Assembly: GCF_036345255.1 (NCBI RefSeq)
Contig: NZ_CP107783.1
Coordinates: 3,707,501 to 3,771,500 of the forward strand
Direction: 5' to 3'
DNA from: Streptomyces sp. NBC_00569
Lineage (GTDB): Bacteria > Actinomycetota > Actinomycetes > Streptomycetales > Streptomycetaceae
DNA length: 64,000 nucleotides
Shown: piece after piece, positions 45,873 through 54,388 of the stretch
Layout: each line of letters opens with the position of its first letter
Numbering within the stretch: position 1 is the stretch's first letter
Notes under the pieces: generated by a model
Told to the model about the DNA's origin: nothing
The model's input: the letters and a program-made list of their open reading frames with translations, nothing else
Databases searched by the model: none
Translations under genes and position numbers: made by a program

Positions 45873-45901
45873 GGATCAGCGGGGCTTGAGGGCGGCGGCG
45901 G

Positions 45902-46915
45902 TCACAGGGTCGCCGTCGTGCCCTCCCCCGCCCCGCTCCCCGCGAGCCACTGGTCCCAGCTCAGGTTGAAGGCCGCGTAGCCGTTGTCGGCCGGAGCCTT
46001 GGCCCGCGGCGAGCCCGTGATCGTGACGGGGTCGCCCTGCTTGACCTGGCCGTAGAACCACTTGGCGTCGGCCAGCGACAGGTGGACGCAGCCGTGCGAG
46101 CCACGGGCGGAGCCGCTGCCCGGGTTCGGGTCACCGGTCGAGTAGTGGACGTACGTGCCGGACTGGGTGAGGTGGACGTCCCAGGGCAGCGTCAGGTCGT
46201 AGTAGTTGGCGCTGCCCTTGTTGCAGCTGATGCCGACGCTGCAGGAGGTCATGTGGACCTTCTCCTGCTTGTCGATGACGGCCATCGTGCCGTTCCAGGT
46301 CGGGAACTCGGCGCTGCCGGCGTTGATCGACAGCGTGCGCACGGCCTGGCCGTTCTTGGTCACCTTCATGGTGTGCCCGGTGACGGAGACGTCGGCCCGG
46401 ACGTCGTCGCCCACCGTGAAGGAGTGCGTGTAACCGTGCACGCCGTAGCGGCCGTTGCCGTTGCTGACACCCTTCATGTCGGCGTCGATCTTCACCTTCG
46501 TACCGGCGGGCCAGTACGTCTTCGGACGCCAGTCCGCGCGCTTGTCGCCGAACCAGTGCCAGGCACCGGCCACCGGCTGCGAAGTGCTGACCTTCATGTG
46601 CTTCTCGACGGAGGCGCGCGCCTTGGCGGCCACCGGATTGGTGAAGACCACCGAGATCGGCATCGCCACGCCGACCTTGGCGTCGTTCAGCGGAGTGATG
46701 GTCTCAAGGAGCATCGGCGGCCCCTTGGGCTTCGCCGGTGTCGGCGAGGCGCTCACGCCCGGCTTGCCCGCCGCCTTCTCGTCGTCACCGCCCGCTTTCT
46801 TGTCGCCACCGCCGCCGCCGCAGGCGCTCGCGCCCACCAGCACCGCGACCGTCATGAGCGCGATCCCTATTCCGCCCTTGCGCCGTCCCACGACCTGCTC
46901 CACTCTCAAGATCAC
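45902..46915 (-). CDS. L,D-transpeptidase lipoprotein (Ig-like plus YkuD domains), first of three
   Basis: 337 residues. A signal peptide ends in the lipobox GASAC (Cys about 32), then a Gly/Lys/Asp linker. Ig-like domain(s) (about 65-165) lead to the YkuD catalytic domain with YVHYSTGDPNPG...RGSHGCVHLS, where the Cys of SHGCV attacks the peptide cross-link. It should make 3-3 cross-links in peptidoglycan outside the membrane. The tail FNLSWDQW matches the paralogues at 57182 and 58569. Start could be GTG 46915 or a GTG 12 bases later. Confidence 0.88.
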   Translation of the reverse strand: MILRVEQVVGRRKGGIGIALMTVAVLVGASACGGGGGDKKAGGDDEKAAGKPGVSASPTPAKPKGPPMLLETITPLNDAKVGVAMPISVVFTNPVAAKARASVEKHMKVSTSQPVAGAWHWFGDKRADWRPKTYWPAGTKVKIDADMKGVSNGNGRYGVHGYTHSFTVGDDVRADVSVTGHTMKVTKNGQAVRTLSINAGSAEFPTWNGTMAVIDKQEKVHMTSCSVGISCNKGSANYYDLTLPWDVHLTQSGTYVHYSTGDPNPGSGSARGSHGCVHLSLADAKWFYGQVKQGDPVTITGSPRAKAPADNGYAAFNLSWDQWLAGSGAGEGTTATL

Positions 46916-46942
46916 CCCATGCCCCCCAACGGGACCAACTCC

Positions 46943-46958
46943 CTGTCAGACAGTGACA
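46943..46958. promoter_or_regulatory. Short palindrome upstream of the L,D-transpeptidase gene
   Basis: CTGTCAGACAG (46943-46953) is a perfect 11-base palindrome around a central A; TGACA follows. It lies about 28 bases before the transpeptidase start, in its promoter region, and could be a regulator site. Low confidence. Confidence 0.25.
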
Positions 46959-47135
46959 CAGCTCCGGCAGTTGCACGAAGCCGTGTAAAGCGTGTTCCAA
47001 GACTTCGGCCGACAAAACGTCCTGGCGGCGCCGCATCGCACCGGCGGATCAACGTGCGGAAAGAGGTACCCCGACGGGACGGGATCGGGGACGATGGACA
47101 TTCGACCTCGTCGCCCCACCGACCAGGAGGCCAGC

Positions 47136-47687
47136 ATGCTGCGCGGTATCGACGTCAGCTCGTACCAGTCCACCTTCGACACGGAGGGCCAGTCGTTCGT
47201 CTTCATCAAGGCGACGGAGGGGCGTTCGTACGTCAATCCGCGGCTCACGGCGCAGACGAAACTGGCCCGCGACGGCGGCTGCGTCGTCGGCTTCTACCAC
47301 TTCCTGTGGCCGGGCAACCTCACGGCCCAGGCCGAGTACTTCGTGAGCAAGGCCCCGGAGAAGTCGGGGGACTTGCTCGCCGTGGACTGGGAGACGACCG
47401 GGGAGGGCACCCGCGCGAGCAACGCGGAGAAGGACCGCTTCATCCGCGAGGTGAAGCGCCTGCGCCCCCATCACCGGGTGCTGCTCTACACGAACCGCAA
47501 TTTCTGGCTGACCGTCGACACGACGTCCTACGCCGGTGACGGGCTCTGGATCGCCGACTACACGACGGCCGGCAAGCCGCGTATCAAGGCGGCCTGGAAG
47601 TTCCATCAGTACACGGACAGTCCCCTCGACAAGGATGTGGCCCAGTTCACGAGCAAGGGCGCGCTGCGGGACTGGGCCACCCCGTGA
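47136..47687 (+). CDS. GH25-family lysozyme-like hydrolase, no signal peptide
   Basis: 183 residues from ATG 47136 (AGGAGG 5 bases upstream). Glycoside hydrolase family 25 pattern: MLRGIDVSSYQ, FVFIKATEGRSYVNP, FYHFLWPG, the catalytic Asp-x-Glu in LAVDWETTGEG, YTNRNFW, LWIADYTT and the C-terminal WKFHQYTDSPLDKDVAQF. Such enzymes cleave muramic acid-glucosamine bonds. The absence of a signal peptide or wall-binding domain means export is unexplained. Confidence 0.85.
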   Translation: MLRGIDVSSYQSTFDTEGQSFVFIKATEGRSYVNPRLTAQTKLARDGGCVVGFYHFLWPGNLTAQAEYFVSKAPEKSGDLLAVDWETTGEGTRASNAEKDRFIREVKRLRPHHRVLLYTNRNFWLTVDTTSYAGDGLWIADYTTAGKPRIKAAWKFHQYTDSPLDKDVAQFTSKGALRDWATP

Positions 47688-47708
47688 CGCGCCCTCGCAC
47701 CGGGTGAC

Positions 47709-48368
47709 TCAGGCGCGCCACTCCGCCGTTCGTTCCGGGGACGCCTCCGCGAGGGCCTTGCGGACGGTGTCCGCGTCCGCAGCGAGGCCGTAGACGGGGG
47801 TGCCGGGCTGCTGGCGCCAGGACTCGTCCAGGCCGCCCGTGTCCACGGAGTCGAATCCGATCCCGTCGAGCAGGCCGCGTACGACGGTCTTGGCCGTGTC
47901 GTCGTCGCCGGCGACGGGCAGGGCGATGCGCTCGGGGTCGCCCTTGGGGCGCGGCCTGTCGAGGAGTTCGTGGGCGTAGGTGCCGTTGAAGACCTTGACG
48001 ACCGGGTGGCCGAGCTGGAGCTCGGTCCAGCGGCTCTCGGGCATGCCCTCCTCGATGGCGGCGATCCGGCCGTCGCGCTGCTGCGGGTAGTAGTTGCCGG
48101 TGTCGATCACGGTGACGCCCTCCGGCGCGTCGTCGAGGAGGTCACCGGGCAGGCCGGGGACGGCCTTCATGGGGACAGTGACCACGACGACGTCGGCGCC
48201 GCGGGCCGCCTCGGCGACGGTCACCGGCGTGGCACCGGTCTCCGCGGCGAGGTCGCGCAGGGTCTCGGGGCCGCGCGAGTTGGCCACGGACACGTCGTGG
48301 CCGGCCGCGGTGAAACGGCGGGTGAGATTGCCGCCGATGTTGCCGGCGCCGATGATGCCGATCTTCAT
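47709..48368 (-). CDS. NADPH-dependent F420 reductase-like oxidoreductase
   Basis: 219 residues from ATG 48368. The N-terminus is a Rossmann motif for NAD(P): MKIGIIGAGNIGGNL. The middle strand ADVVVVTVPMKAV and the following VIDTGNYYPQ fit the F420:NADP+ oxidoreductase/dinucleotide-binding group. It probably moves hydride between NADPH and a substrate (F420 in the name-giving members). It ends close to the GH25 gene and converges with it; the GntR gene lies upstream on the same strand. Confidence 0.75.
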   Translation of the reverse strand: MKIGIIGAGNIGGNLTRRFTAAGHDVSVANSRGPETLRDLAAETGATPVTVAEAARGADVVVVTVPMKAVPGLPGDLLDDAPEGVTVIDTGNYYPQQRDGRIAAIEEGMPESRWTELQLGHPVVKVFNGTYAHELLDRPRPKGDPERIALPVAGDDDTAKTVVRGLLDGIGFDSVDTGGLDESWRQQPGTPVYGLAADADTVRKALAEASPERTAEWRA

Positions 48369-48477
48369 GTGAAGCCCTTCCGGAGGAGCGTGCGGTCCGC
48401 GCGTGGTCACGTACCTCCGGGCCGCCCTGGCCATGCCGGTCTCGCGCGGGTGCCACACGAACGGGGCCGCACCTGCC

Positions 48478-49170
48478 TCAGTCCTGGCGTGCCAGTGCGC
48501 CCCGCATCACGGCCAGTTCCTCCCGCGCCTCGCGTTCCGCGGCGTCCTCGTCGCCCGACGCGACGGCGTCCACGAGCGCGGTGTGCGCCGCGTCGCCGTG
48601 GCCGGCCTCGGCGGCGCGTACGTCGACGAGGTCGAGCAGGTCGATGAGGCCCTGGCGCAGGGCGGGCGCGAACTCGGCGAAGAGGTCGGTGAGTACGGGG
48701 TTGTGGGCGGCGGCCACGACCGCCGCGTGGAGCGCGATGTCGGCGTCCACGAACACGGCGCCGCCCTCCTCGGCCGTCGCTCTGCGCGCGTCGAGGGCGG
48801 CGCGCATCGCCGTGACGTCCTCGGGGGTGCGACGGCGTGCGGCGAGGCGCGCGGCCTGGACCTCCATCAGGACGCGGACCTCGTAGACGTCGGCGACAGC
48901 GGCGGCGCGCAGCCGCGCGGGCCAGTCCTCGACGGGCCGGTCGGCGGTCACGAAGACGCCCGCGCCCTGCCGGGCCCGGACCAGACCGGCCCCGGCGAGA
49001 GCGCGCAGCGCCTCGCGGACCGTGGAGCGGCCGACGCCGAGTTCGCCGGCGAGGGTCGTCTCGCCGGGCAGCTTGGTGCCGACCGGCCAGTGCCCCGACG
49101 CGATCTGCTCGCGCAGCCGCTCGGCGGCCTGTTCGACCAGAGGGCTGGGACGGAGCGCGCCGAGCGCCAT
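48478..49170 (-). CDS. GntR-family regulator (FadR/FCD type)
   Basis: 230 residues from ATG 49170. N-terminal winged helix (LVEQAAERLREQIASGHWPVGTKLPGE, then GVGRSTVREALRALAGAGLVRARQGAGVFV) and a C-terminal all-helical FCD ligand domain with a metal-binding His (ADIALHAAVVAAAHNPVL). It is divergent from leuA. A palindrome at 49277-49295 is the candidate operator. Whether it controls itself, the oxidoreductase gene downstream, or leuA is not settled. Confidence 0.85.
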   Translation of the reverse strand: MALGALRPSPLVEQAAERLREQIASGHWPVGTKLPGETTLAGELGVGRSTVREALRALAGAGLVRARQGAGVFVTADRPVEDWPARLRAAAVADVYEVRVLMEVQAARLAARRRTPEDVTAMRAALDARRATAEEGGAVFVDADIALHAAVVAAAHNPVLTDLFAEFAPALRQGLIDLLDLVDVRAAEAGHGDAAHTALVDAVASGDEDAAEREAREELAVMRGALARQD

Positions 49171-49276
49171 GGGAATCACCTGCTCTTCCTGAACACCGCT
49201 GTCGAACACCGCGGGTCGTTCTGGACACCGGGTGAACGCGGAGACTTTATCCCCCGCACCGGACCCTTTCCTTTTC

Positions 49277-49295
49277 CTCAAACAACTTGTCTGAG
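49277..49295. promoter_or_regulatory. Candidate GntR operator between gntR and leuA
   Basis: CTCAAACAA-C-TTGTCTGAG is a 19-base palindrome with 8 of 9 paired positions. It lies 107 bases upstream of the GntR start and 11 bases before the leader-peptide start of leuA. Size, symmetry and the TTGT core fit the FadR-subfamily operators. Confidence 0.5.
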
Positions 49296-49305
49296 GACCT
49301 GAGCT

Positions 49306-49371
49306 GTGACTAGCCTACTGCTCGTGATCTTCCGCGGTCTCCTTCTTCTCGGCTGCCGCGGCGGGGCCTGA
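49306..49371 (+). CDS. leuA leader peptide (21 aa, 7 Leu codons)
   Basis: A short frame starts at GTG 49306 (GAGG about 10 bases upstream) and ends at TGA 49369-49371, 73 bases before leuA. It has a run CTA-CTG-CTC (Leu 4-6) and a second run CTC-CTT-CTT-CTC (Leu 12-15). Leucine codons of rare type (CTA, CTT) in consecutive positions just before a leucine synthesis gene are the hallmark of ribosome-mediated attenuation. The mutually exclusive hairpins that follow support it. Confidence 0.8.
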   Translation: MTSLLLVIFRGLLLLGCRGGA

Positions 49372-49423
49372 CACGACCGGCACCCCGCCGCGGGATGCCG
49401 TGCTGCCGGTCGTCGTCCGACCG
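49356..49423 (+). promoter_or_regulatory. leuA attenuator: mutually exclusive hairpins
   Basis: Hairpin A pairs 49356-49366 (CCGCGGCGGGG) with 49383-49393 (CCCCGCCGCGG), 11 perfect pairs. Hairpin B pairs 49373-49382 (ACGACCGGCA) with 49404-49413 (TGCCGGTCGT), 10 perfect pairs. The two cross, so only one can form. A third stem, CGGTCG/CGACCG (49407-49423), competes with B. A ribosome stalled at the leader Leu codons would decide which forms. No T-run is seen, so the block may act on termination or on ribosome access to leuA. Confidence 0.75.
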
Positions 49424-49444
49424 AGCCGAAGGACACGTCACCCC

Positions 49445-51169
49445 ATGACCACCACCCATGACTGGAACCCGCAGCAGCCGGGCCCCATGCCGTACCACCG
49501 CTACCGCCCGCACCACGAACGCGTCGACGTCCCCGTGCGGGAGCGGACCTGGCCGGGCGCCCGGATCGAGCGGGCGCCCCTGTGGGTCCCCGTCGACCTG
49601 CGCGACGGCAACCAGGCGCTGGCCGAACCGATGGACACCGGCCGCAAGCGCCGCTTCTTCGACCTGCTCGTCCGCACGGGCTTCAAGGAGATCGAGGTCG
49701 GCTACCCGTCGGCGAGCCGCACCGACTTCGACTTCGTACGCCACCTGGTGACGTCGGGAGCCGTCCCCGACGACGTCACGCCCGTCGTCTTCACGCCCGC
49801 GCGGCGCGATCTGATCGAGCGCACCTTCGCCTCGATCGAGGGCCTGCCGCGCGCGGTCGTCCATCTGTACATCCCGACCTCCCGCGTCTGGCGCGACGTC
49901 GTGCTCGGCCGTGACCGCGCGCAGGTGTGGGAGACGGTGCGGGACGCCGCCGCGCACATGGCGCGCCTCGCGGACGCCCGGCCCGGCGCTCACATCCGCT
50001 TCCAGTTCGCCCCGGAGACCTTCAACCTCACGGAGCCGGACTTCGTCCTGGAGATCTGCGACGGCCTGACCGAGCTGTGGGACGCGAGCCCCGACCGGCC
50101 GGTCACGCACAACCTCCCGGCGACGGTCGAGATCGCGACGCCGAACGTGTACGCCGACCAGATCGAGTACATGCACAGGAACCTGTCCCGCCGCGACGCC
50201 GTGATCCTCTCCGTGCATCCGCACAACGACCGCGGCACGGGCGTCGCCTGCGCCGAACTCGCGGTCCTCGCGGGCGCCCAGCGCGTCGAGGGCTGCCTCT
50301 TCGGCAACGGTGAGCGCACCGGCAACGTCGACCTGGTCACCCTGGCCATGAACCTGTACGCGCAGGGCGTCGACCCGATGGTCGACTTCTCCGACATCGA
50401 CGCCGTACGGGAGGTGGTCGAGCACTGCAACCGGCTGCCCGTGCATCCCCGCCACCCCTACGGGGGCGACCTCGTCTACACGGCCTTCTCCGGGACCCAC
50501 CAGGACGCGATCAGCAAGGGCCTCGCCCATCACGCGGCGGCGGCAGCGGCGGCCGGGGTCCCGGCGCAGGAGGCCCGCTGGGACGTGCCGTACCTGCCGA
50601 TCGACCCTGCGGACGTGGGCCGCAGCTACGAGGCCGTGATCCGCGTCAACTCACAGTCGGGCAAGGGCGGAATGGCGTATCTGCTCGCCACGCACCACGG
50701 CGTCGACCTGCCGGCGCGGATGCGGCCCGAGTTCGCGCGGGTGGTCCAGGAGGCCACGGACGACAGCGGGCACGAGGCGACCCCCAAGGACCTGTACGAG
50801 CTGTTCCGCTCGACCTACCTGGGGCCGGGGCGCGGCGCCGGGCACGTGTCCCTGACGGCGTGGTCGACGGACGGCGAGGGGCAGGCGCACCGGTTCGTGT
50901 GCACCCTCCAAGTGGGCGACCGCGCGGGCGACTTCGAGGGGCGGGGCGGCGGGACCCTGTCCGCCTTCGTGGACGCGCTCGCGGCGGCCGGGGTCGGCGT
51001 CGACATCGTCGACTTCACCGAGGACGCGCACGGCGAGGAGGCGACGGCGTACGCGCAGTGCCGGGCCGACGGCGTGACGGCATGGGGCGCGGGCCGCGAC
51101 CCCTCGCCGCTGGTGGCGTCGGTCCAGGCCGTCCTGGCGGCCGTGAACCGGGCGGTGGCGGCGCGGTAG
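49445..51169 (+). CDS. leuA: 2-isopropylmalate synthase
   Basis: 574 residues from ATG 49445 (GAAGGA about 11 bases upstream). First committed step of leucine synthesis: acetyl-CoA plus 2-oxoisovalerate gives isopropylmalate. Motifs: [10 protein letters not shown] (metal-binding Asp), the HxH metal motif [26 protein letters not shown], and a C-terminal LeuA regulatory domain (about 430-570) that binds leucine for feedback. The valine precursor 2-oxoisovalerate is shared with valine, also predicted as a substrate of the cluster. Controlled by the leader peptide and attenuator upstream. Confidence 0.96.
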   Translation: MTTTHDWNPQQPGPMPYHRYRPHHERVDVPVRERTWPGARIERAPLWVPVDLRDGNQALAEPMDTGRKRRFFDLLVRTGFKEIEVGYPSASRTDFDFVRHLVTSGAVPDDVTPVVFTPARRDLIERTFASIEGLPRAVVHLYIPTSRVWRDVVLGRDRAQVWETVRDAAAHMARLADARPGAHIRFQFAPETFNLTEPDFVLEICDGLTELWDASPDRPVTHNLPATVEIATPNVYADQIEYMHRNLSRRDAVILSVHPHNDRGTGVACAELAVLAGAQRVEGCLFGNGERTGNVDLVTLAMNLYAQGVDPMVDFSDIDAVREVVEHCNRLPVHPRHPYGGDLVYTAFSGTHQDAISKGLAHHAAAAAAAGVPAQEARWDVPYLPIDPADVGRSYEAVIRVNSQSGKGGMAYLLATHHGVDLPARMRPEFARVVQEATDDSGHEATPKDLYELFRSTYLGPGRGAGHVSLTAWSTDGEGQAHRFVCTLQVGDRAGDFEGRGGGTLSAFVDALAAAGVGVDIVDFTEDAHGEEATAYAQCRADGVTAWGAGRDPSPLVASVQAVLAAVNRAVAAR

Positions 51170-51188
51170 CAACGCGGCACGAAGCGCA

Positions 51189-51222
51189 GGGGGCGCCCGC
51201 CGGGAGTCCGGCGGGCGCCCCC
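51189..51222. terminator. Strong bidirectional hairpin between leuA and the EF-hand gene
   Basis: GGGGGCGCCCGCCGG (51189-51203) pairs perfectly with CCGGCGGGCGCCCCC (51208-51222): a 15-bp stem with a 4-base loop. It lies 20 bases after the leuA stop and 32 bases after the stop of the convergent EF-hand gene, so it can end both transcripts. Confidence 0.88.
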
Positions 51223-51253
51223 CTCGAAGACGCTGGAGCCGGGGTATCGGCGC

Positions 51254-51469
51254 TCAGGCCTTGTTCAGGTTCGCCCAGAACTCGTCGAACGAGAGGACCT
51301 TGTCCCCGTTGGCGTCCTGCCGGGCGATGAGCGCCTCGGCGACCGACTCGGTGACGTTGAAGTCGCCCATCTGAGCCATCGCGCTCTTGTACTCGGCCGC
51401 CGTGATGAAGCCGTCGCCGTCCGCGTCGAACCGCTGGAACGCCTTGCGTGCTTCCTCGATGTCCGCCAC
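51254..51469 (-). CDS. Small EF-hand calcium-binding protein
   Basis: 71 residues from GTG 51469 (GAAGGGG about 8 bases upstream). Two EF hands: DADGDGFITAAE (canonical) and DANGDKVLSFDE, where Lys stands in the position usually held by Gly, which may weaken binding. The sequence opening ADIEEARKAFQRF is typical of the calerythrin/CabC-type calcium sensors of Streptomyces, linked in that genus with spore development. No partner is encoded next to it. Confidence 0.85.
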   Translation of the reverse strand: MADIEEARKAFQRFDADGDGFITAAEYKSAMAQMGDFNVTESVAEALIARQDANGDKVLSFDEFWANLNKA

Positions 51470-51510
51470 CGGGTCCACCCCTTCTTGCTGTAACACTGAC
51501 GGAGGTCAGA

Positions 51511-52428
51511 TTAACGGGCGGTACGAGCGCGCAGTGCGGCGACCACCCACGCGAACTCCTCGTTGTGCCGGGGCAGCGTCTCCAGGCCCCGCACCAGGGA
51601 CACCAGGTCACGGAAACGGGCCACGTCTGCGTTGGCCGCGGCCTCCATGCGCTCCAGTACGGCGGCCAGGTCGGCGCCGGCGCCGAGCAGCCCCCGCAGC
51701 ACCTCCTCCGCCTCGGGCGACTCGGGCGCGACGCCGCGCTCCCGTGCCTCCCCGGCGAGCTGCACCAGGCGGCTCATGAACCACAGGGAGCTGCCCGGCG
51801 GCACGTCGGGCCCCCGGTCGGCGGCGTTGAACTCGATCATGCTGCGCATGTGCGCCCGGAAGCCCGGGTCCTGCATCAGCTCGGCCAGCTCCACCCACGC
51901 GTCGACCTGCTCGGTCGTCGGGTCGTCCGGCAGGTCGGGGACCATGACCCGCATCCGGGTGCGGATGTCCGGGTCTGCGGCGTCCAGGCCGCCGAAGGTC
52001 TGCTCCATGAAGTCGTCGATGATCTGCTTGCGCTCGGCGGCGCTCAGCCGCGCCAGCTTGTTCATCAGGGCCATCTCCTCTGCGTTCGAGTTCCTCTTCG
52101 CGACGGTCGAAAGGACGGCCCGGTTCAGCCGCAGCGAGCGGATCTGCGCGTCCAGCGCCGCCACGTGCGCGGCGGCCACGGACGCGATGTCCGACTCCCC
52201 GTCCACCACGCTGCGTACGTCGTCCAGGCCGAGGCCCAACTCCCGCAGGGTGCGGATGAGTTCGAGCCGGGCGAGGGACTGCGCGTCGTACAGTCGGTAG
52301 CCGCCCGGGCTGCGCCCGACGGGCGGCAGGGCGCCCACGTCGGACCAGTAGCGGATGGTGCGCACCGACAGGCCGGTGCGCCGGGACAGCTGCCCGATGG
52401 TGAGCAGCCGCGGGCCGTCGTCGATCAT
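51511..52428 (-). CDS. MerR-family transcriptional regulator
   Basis: 305 residues from ATG 52428. N-terminal MerR helix-turn-helix and coiled coil (LLTIGQLSRRTGLSVRTIRYWSDVGALPPVGRSPGGYRLYD). A long C-terminal part (about 110-305) carries no recognised metal-binding Cys pattern, so a small-molecule or drug-type sensor like TipAS is more likely than a metal. It is divergent from the GNAT gene at 52486 with a 57-base gap holding a palindromic operator. Confidence 0.88.
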   Translation of the reverse strand: MIDDGPRLLTIGQLSRRTGLSVRTIRYWSDVGALPPVGRSPGGYRLYDAQSLARLELIRTLRELGLGLDDVRSVVDGESDIASVAAAHVAALDAQIRSLRLNRAVLSTVAKRNSNAEEMALMNKLARLSAAERKQIIDDFMEQTFGGLDAADPDIRTRMRVMVPDLPDDPTTEQVDAWVELAELMQDPGFRAHMRSMIEFNAADRGPDVPPGSSLWFMSRLVQLAGEARERGVAPESPEAEEVLRGLLGAGADLAAVLERMEAAANADVARFRDLVSLVRGLETLPRHNEEFAWVVAALRARTAR

Positions 52429-52434
52429 GTCGAG

Positions 52435-52464
52435 GAGTCTGGGCCTTCCAGTGGGTGGAGACTC
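52435..52464. promoter_or_regulatory. MerR-type operator in the divergent promoter
   Basis: The perfect inverted repeat GAGTCT (52435-52440) and AGACTC (52459-52464) frames a core CTTCCAGTGGGTGGAG with TCCA/TGGA symmetry. It fills the short gap between the MerR gene and the GNAT gene, as expected for a MerR protein acting on a promoter with long spacer. Confidence 0.55.
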
Positions 52465-52485
52465 AAGCGAGCCGAGGGGAACGCC

Positions 52486-53130
52486 ATGCCAGGCACGGTG
52501 CGGAACATTCTGGACGCCGCGGCGCGAGGGGTCTTCCCCCCGCCGGACGGGGGCACGACGGTGGTGCCGCAGGCGGATCACCGGGACGCGGGTGTGCTGT
52601 CCTTCACCGCCCACTCGGTGGTGTTCACCGACGAGGACCCCGGGTGGGTGCACGAGACGCTGCGCGGCCTGGACTGCGATCCGCTGGCGGCGACGATGAA
52701 TCCGCGGTTCCTCGGCGCCCTCATGGAGCGCACCGGGCGCCGTCATGACACGACGGACCTGCTCACGGTGGCTCCGGCGCTGCCGGGCGGGCCGCCGGTG
52801 GCCCTGAAGGAGATCGCGGACCCGGAGCATCCGCGGGTGGCGCGGGCGCGGCTGCGCCGCGACGACGTGCGGATGTGGGCGGCGGACGGCGGGGTGCTGG
52901 TCCTCGGGCGCGGCGTCGCGGGCCGCTGGGAGACGGCGATCGAGGTCGACGAGGAGGCGCGCCACCGGGGCCTCGGCCGCCTTCTCGCGGTGTCCGCCCG
53001 GCATCTGGTCCCGGACGGCGGACCCGTGTGGTCCCAGCAGTCCCCCGGGAACGCCCGCAGTGTGCGGGCGTTCCAGGCGGCCGGATATCGTCCCGTCGGC
53101 GCGGAGGCGCTGTTCACCGCGCCCCGGTAG
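52486..53130 (+). CDS. GNAT-family N-acetyltransferase
   Basis: 214 residues from ATG 52486. The acetyl-CoA binding motif A reads EVDEEARHRGLGRLLAVSARHL (R-x-x-G-x-G/A pattern), and PVWSQQSPGNARSVRAFQAAGYRPVGAEALF is the typical C-terminal region. It would acetylate a small molecule or protein. Divergent from a MerR regulator, an arrangement common for drug-responsive resistance genes; substrate unknown. Confidence 0.82.
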   Translation: MPGTVRNILDAAARGVFPPPDGGTTVVPQADHRDAGVLSFTAHSVVFTDEDPGWVHETLRGLDCDPLAATMNPRFLGALMERTGRRHDTTDLLTVAPALPGGPPVALKEIADPEHPRVARARLRRDDVRMWAADGGVLVLGRGVAGRWETAIEVDEEARHRGLGRLLAVSARHLVPDGGPVWSQQSPGNARSVRAFQAAGYRPVGAEALFTAPR

Positions 53131-53203
53131 CGGCGGGTTCCAGGGTCTTTCGCTCGGGTCGGGCCGGACCCCCGCGAGCCCAGCTCGATCCGAACGGGAC
53201 GCC

Positions 53204-54388
53204 CTAGCGGAAGATGCCGGTGTGGCCGAGCGAGTAGCGGCCGGGCTGCGGATACACGGCCAGGCCGTGCGGGCCGTCCCCGACGGGGATGCGGGCGATC
53301 TGCTTCCCCGTACGCGTGTCGATGGCGTACACCTCGGAGTCGTAGCGGCCGGACAGCCAGAGGACCTTGCCGTCGGAGGAGACGCCGCCCATGTCGGGGC
53401 TGCCGCCGTCGGGCAGCCTCCACTTGTCGGTCAGCTTCTTCTTCGCGAAGTCGAAGATGGAGATGGTGCCCTCGCCGCGGTTGGAGATGTACATCTCGCG
53501 GGAGTCCCGGCTGACGTAGAGCCCGTGGGTGCCCTTGCCGGTGGGCAGGAGTTCAGGGGTCGTGAAGTTCTTGCCGTCCAGGACCCACATGCCGTTGGCG
53601 ACCATGTCGGCGATGTAGAACGTCTTGCCGTCCGGGGAGATCTTGACGTCCTGCGGCATCGCGCCCTTGAAGGGCAGCCGCTCCTGGCCGACGACCTTCA
53701 TCTTCGCGGTGTCGACCTTGAGGAGTTCGCCGCTGAACTCGCAGGAGACGATGAAGTACCGGCCGTCGGCCGAGAAGTCGGCGTGGTTGACGCCGTAGCA
53801 GCTGACGGGCACGGTCTTGACCGTCTTCATGGTGTGCGCGTCGCGGAAGACCAGCTCACGGTCGAGCGAGGCCATCACGATGGAGTACTTGCCGTCGGGC
53901 GTGAAGTAGAGGTTGTACGGGTCGTGCACGTCCACCGTCCTGCCGACCTTGCCGGTCTTCGGGTCGATGGGCGTCAGCGTGTTGCCCTTGTCGTTGTTGA
54001 CCCACAGCGTCTTCATGTCCCAGGACGGCACGACGTGCTGCGGCTGGCGGCCGACGGGGATCGTCTCGATGACCTTGTACGTCCTGGGGTCGATGACGGA
54101 GACGGTGTCGGACTCGGTGTTGGGCACGTAGACGCGGGACGGGAAGTCCTTGACGACCGGCGACAGCTTGTCGGGACGGTCGGCCGCGTAGAGGTCCTTG
54201 GGGTCGAGGACGGGCGGCATGCCGGGCAGGCCCCGGTCGACCGGCTTCGGCTTCGGCTCGACGGCCTTCACCCCTTGCGTACCGATCGCCTCGGCGGCCC
54301 GGTGCGCCTTGGGCTCGGAGCTGCAGCCCGCGAGGGCCCCGAGAACGGTGGCGGCGATCAGTGCTGCGGTGGTGCGGCGCGGTGTCAT
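53204..54388 (-). CDS. YncE-like beta-propeller lipoprotein
   Basis: 394 residues. A lipoprotein signal peptide ends GALAGC (Cys 22). Repeats of the YVPNTESDTVSVIDPRTYKVIETIPVG type recur (about residues 85, 130, 170, 210, 255, 300, 350), the 'YVTN' beta-propeller family. These proteins bind ligands or act as scaffolds outside the membrane; no enzymatic motif is seen. Its start overlaps the stop of the polysaccharide deacetylase gene (ATGA), so the two are co-translated. Confidence 0.85.
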   Translation of the reverse strand: MTPRRTTAALIAATVLGALAGCSSEPKAHRAAEAIGTQGVKAVEPKPKPVDRGLPGMPPVLDPKDLYAADRPDKLSPVVKDFPSRVYVPNTESDTVSVIDPRTYKVIETIPVGRQPQHVVPSWDMKTLWVNNDKGNTLTPIDPKTGKVGRTVDVHDPYNLYFTPDGKYSIVMASLDRELVFRDAHTMKTVKTVPVSCYGVNHADFSADGRYFIVSCEFSGELLKVDTAKMKVVGQERLPFKGAMPQDVKISPDGKTFYIADMVANGMWVLDGKNFTTPELLPTGKGTHGLYVSRDSREMYISNRGEGTISIFDFAKKKLTDKWRLPDGGSPDMGGVSSDGKVLWLSGRYDSEVYAIDTRTGKQIARIPVGDGPHGLAVYPQPGRYSLGHTGIFR

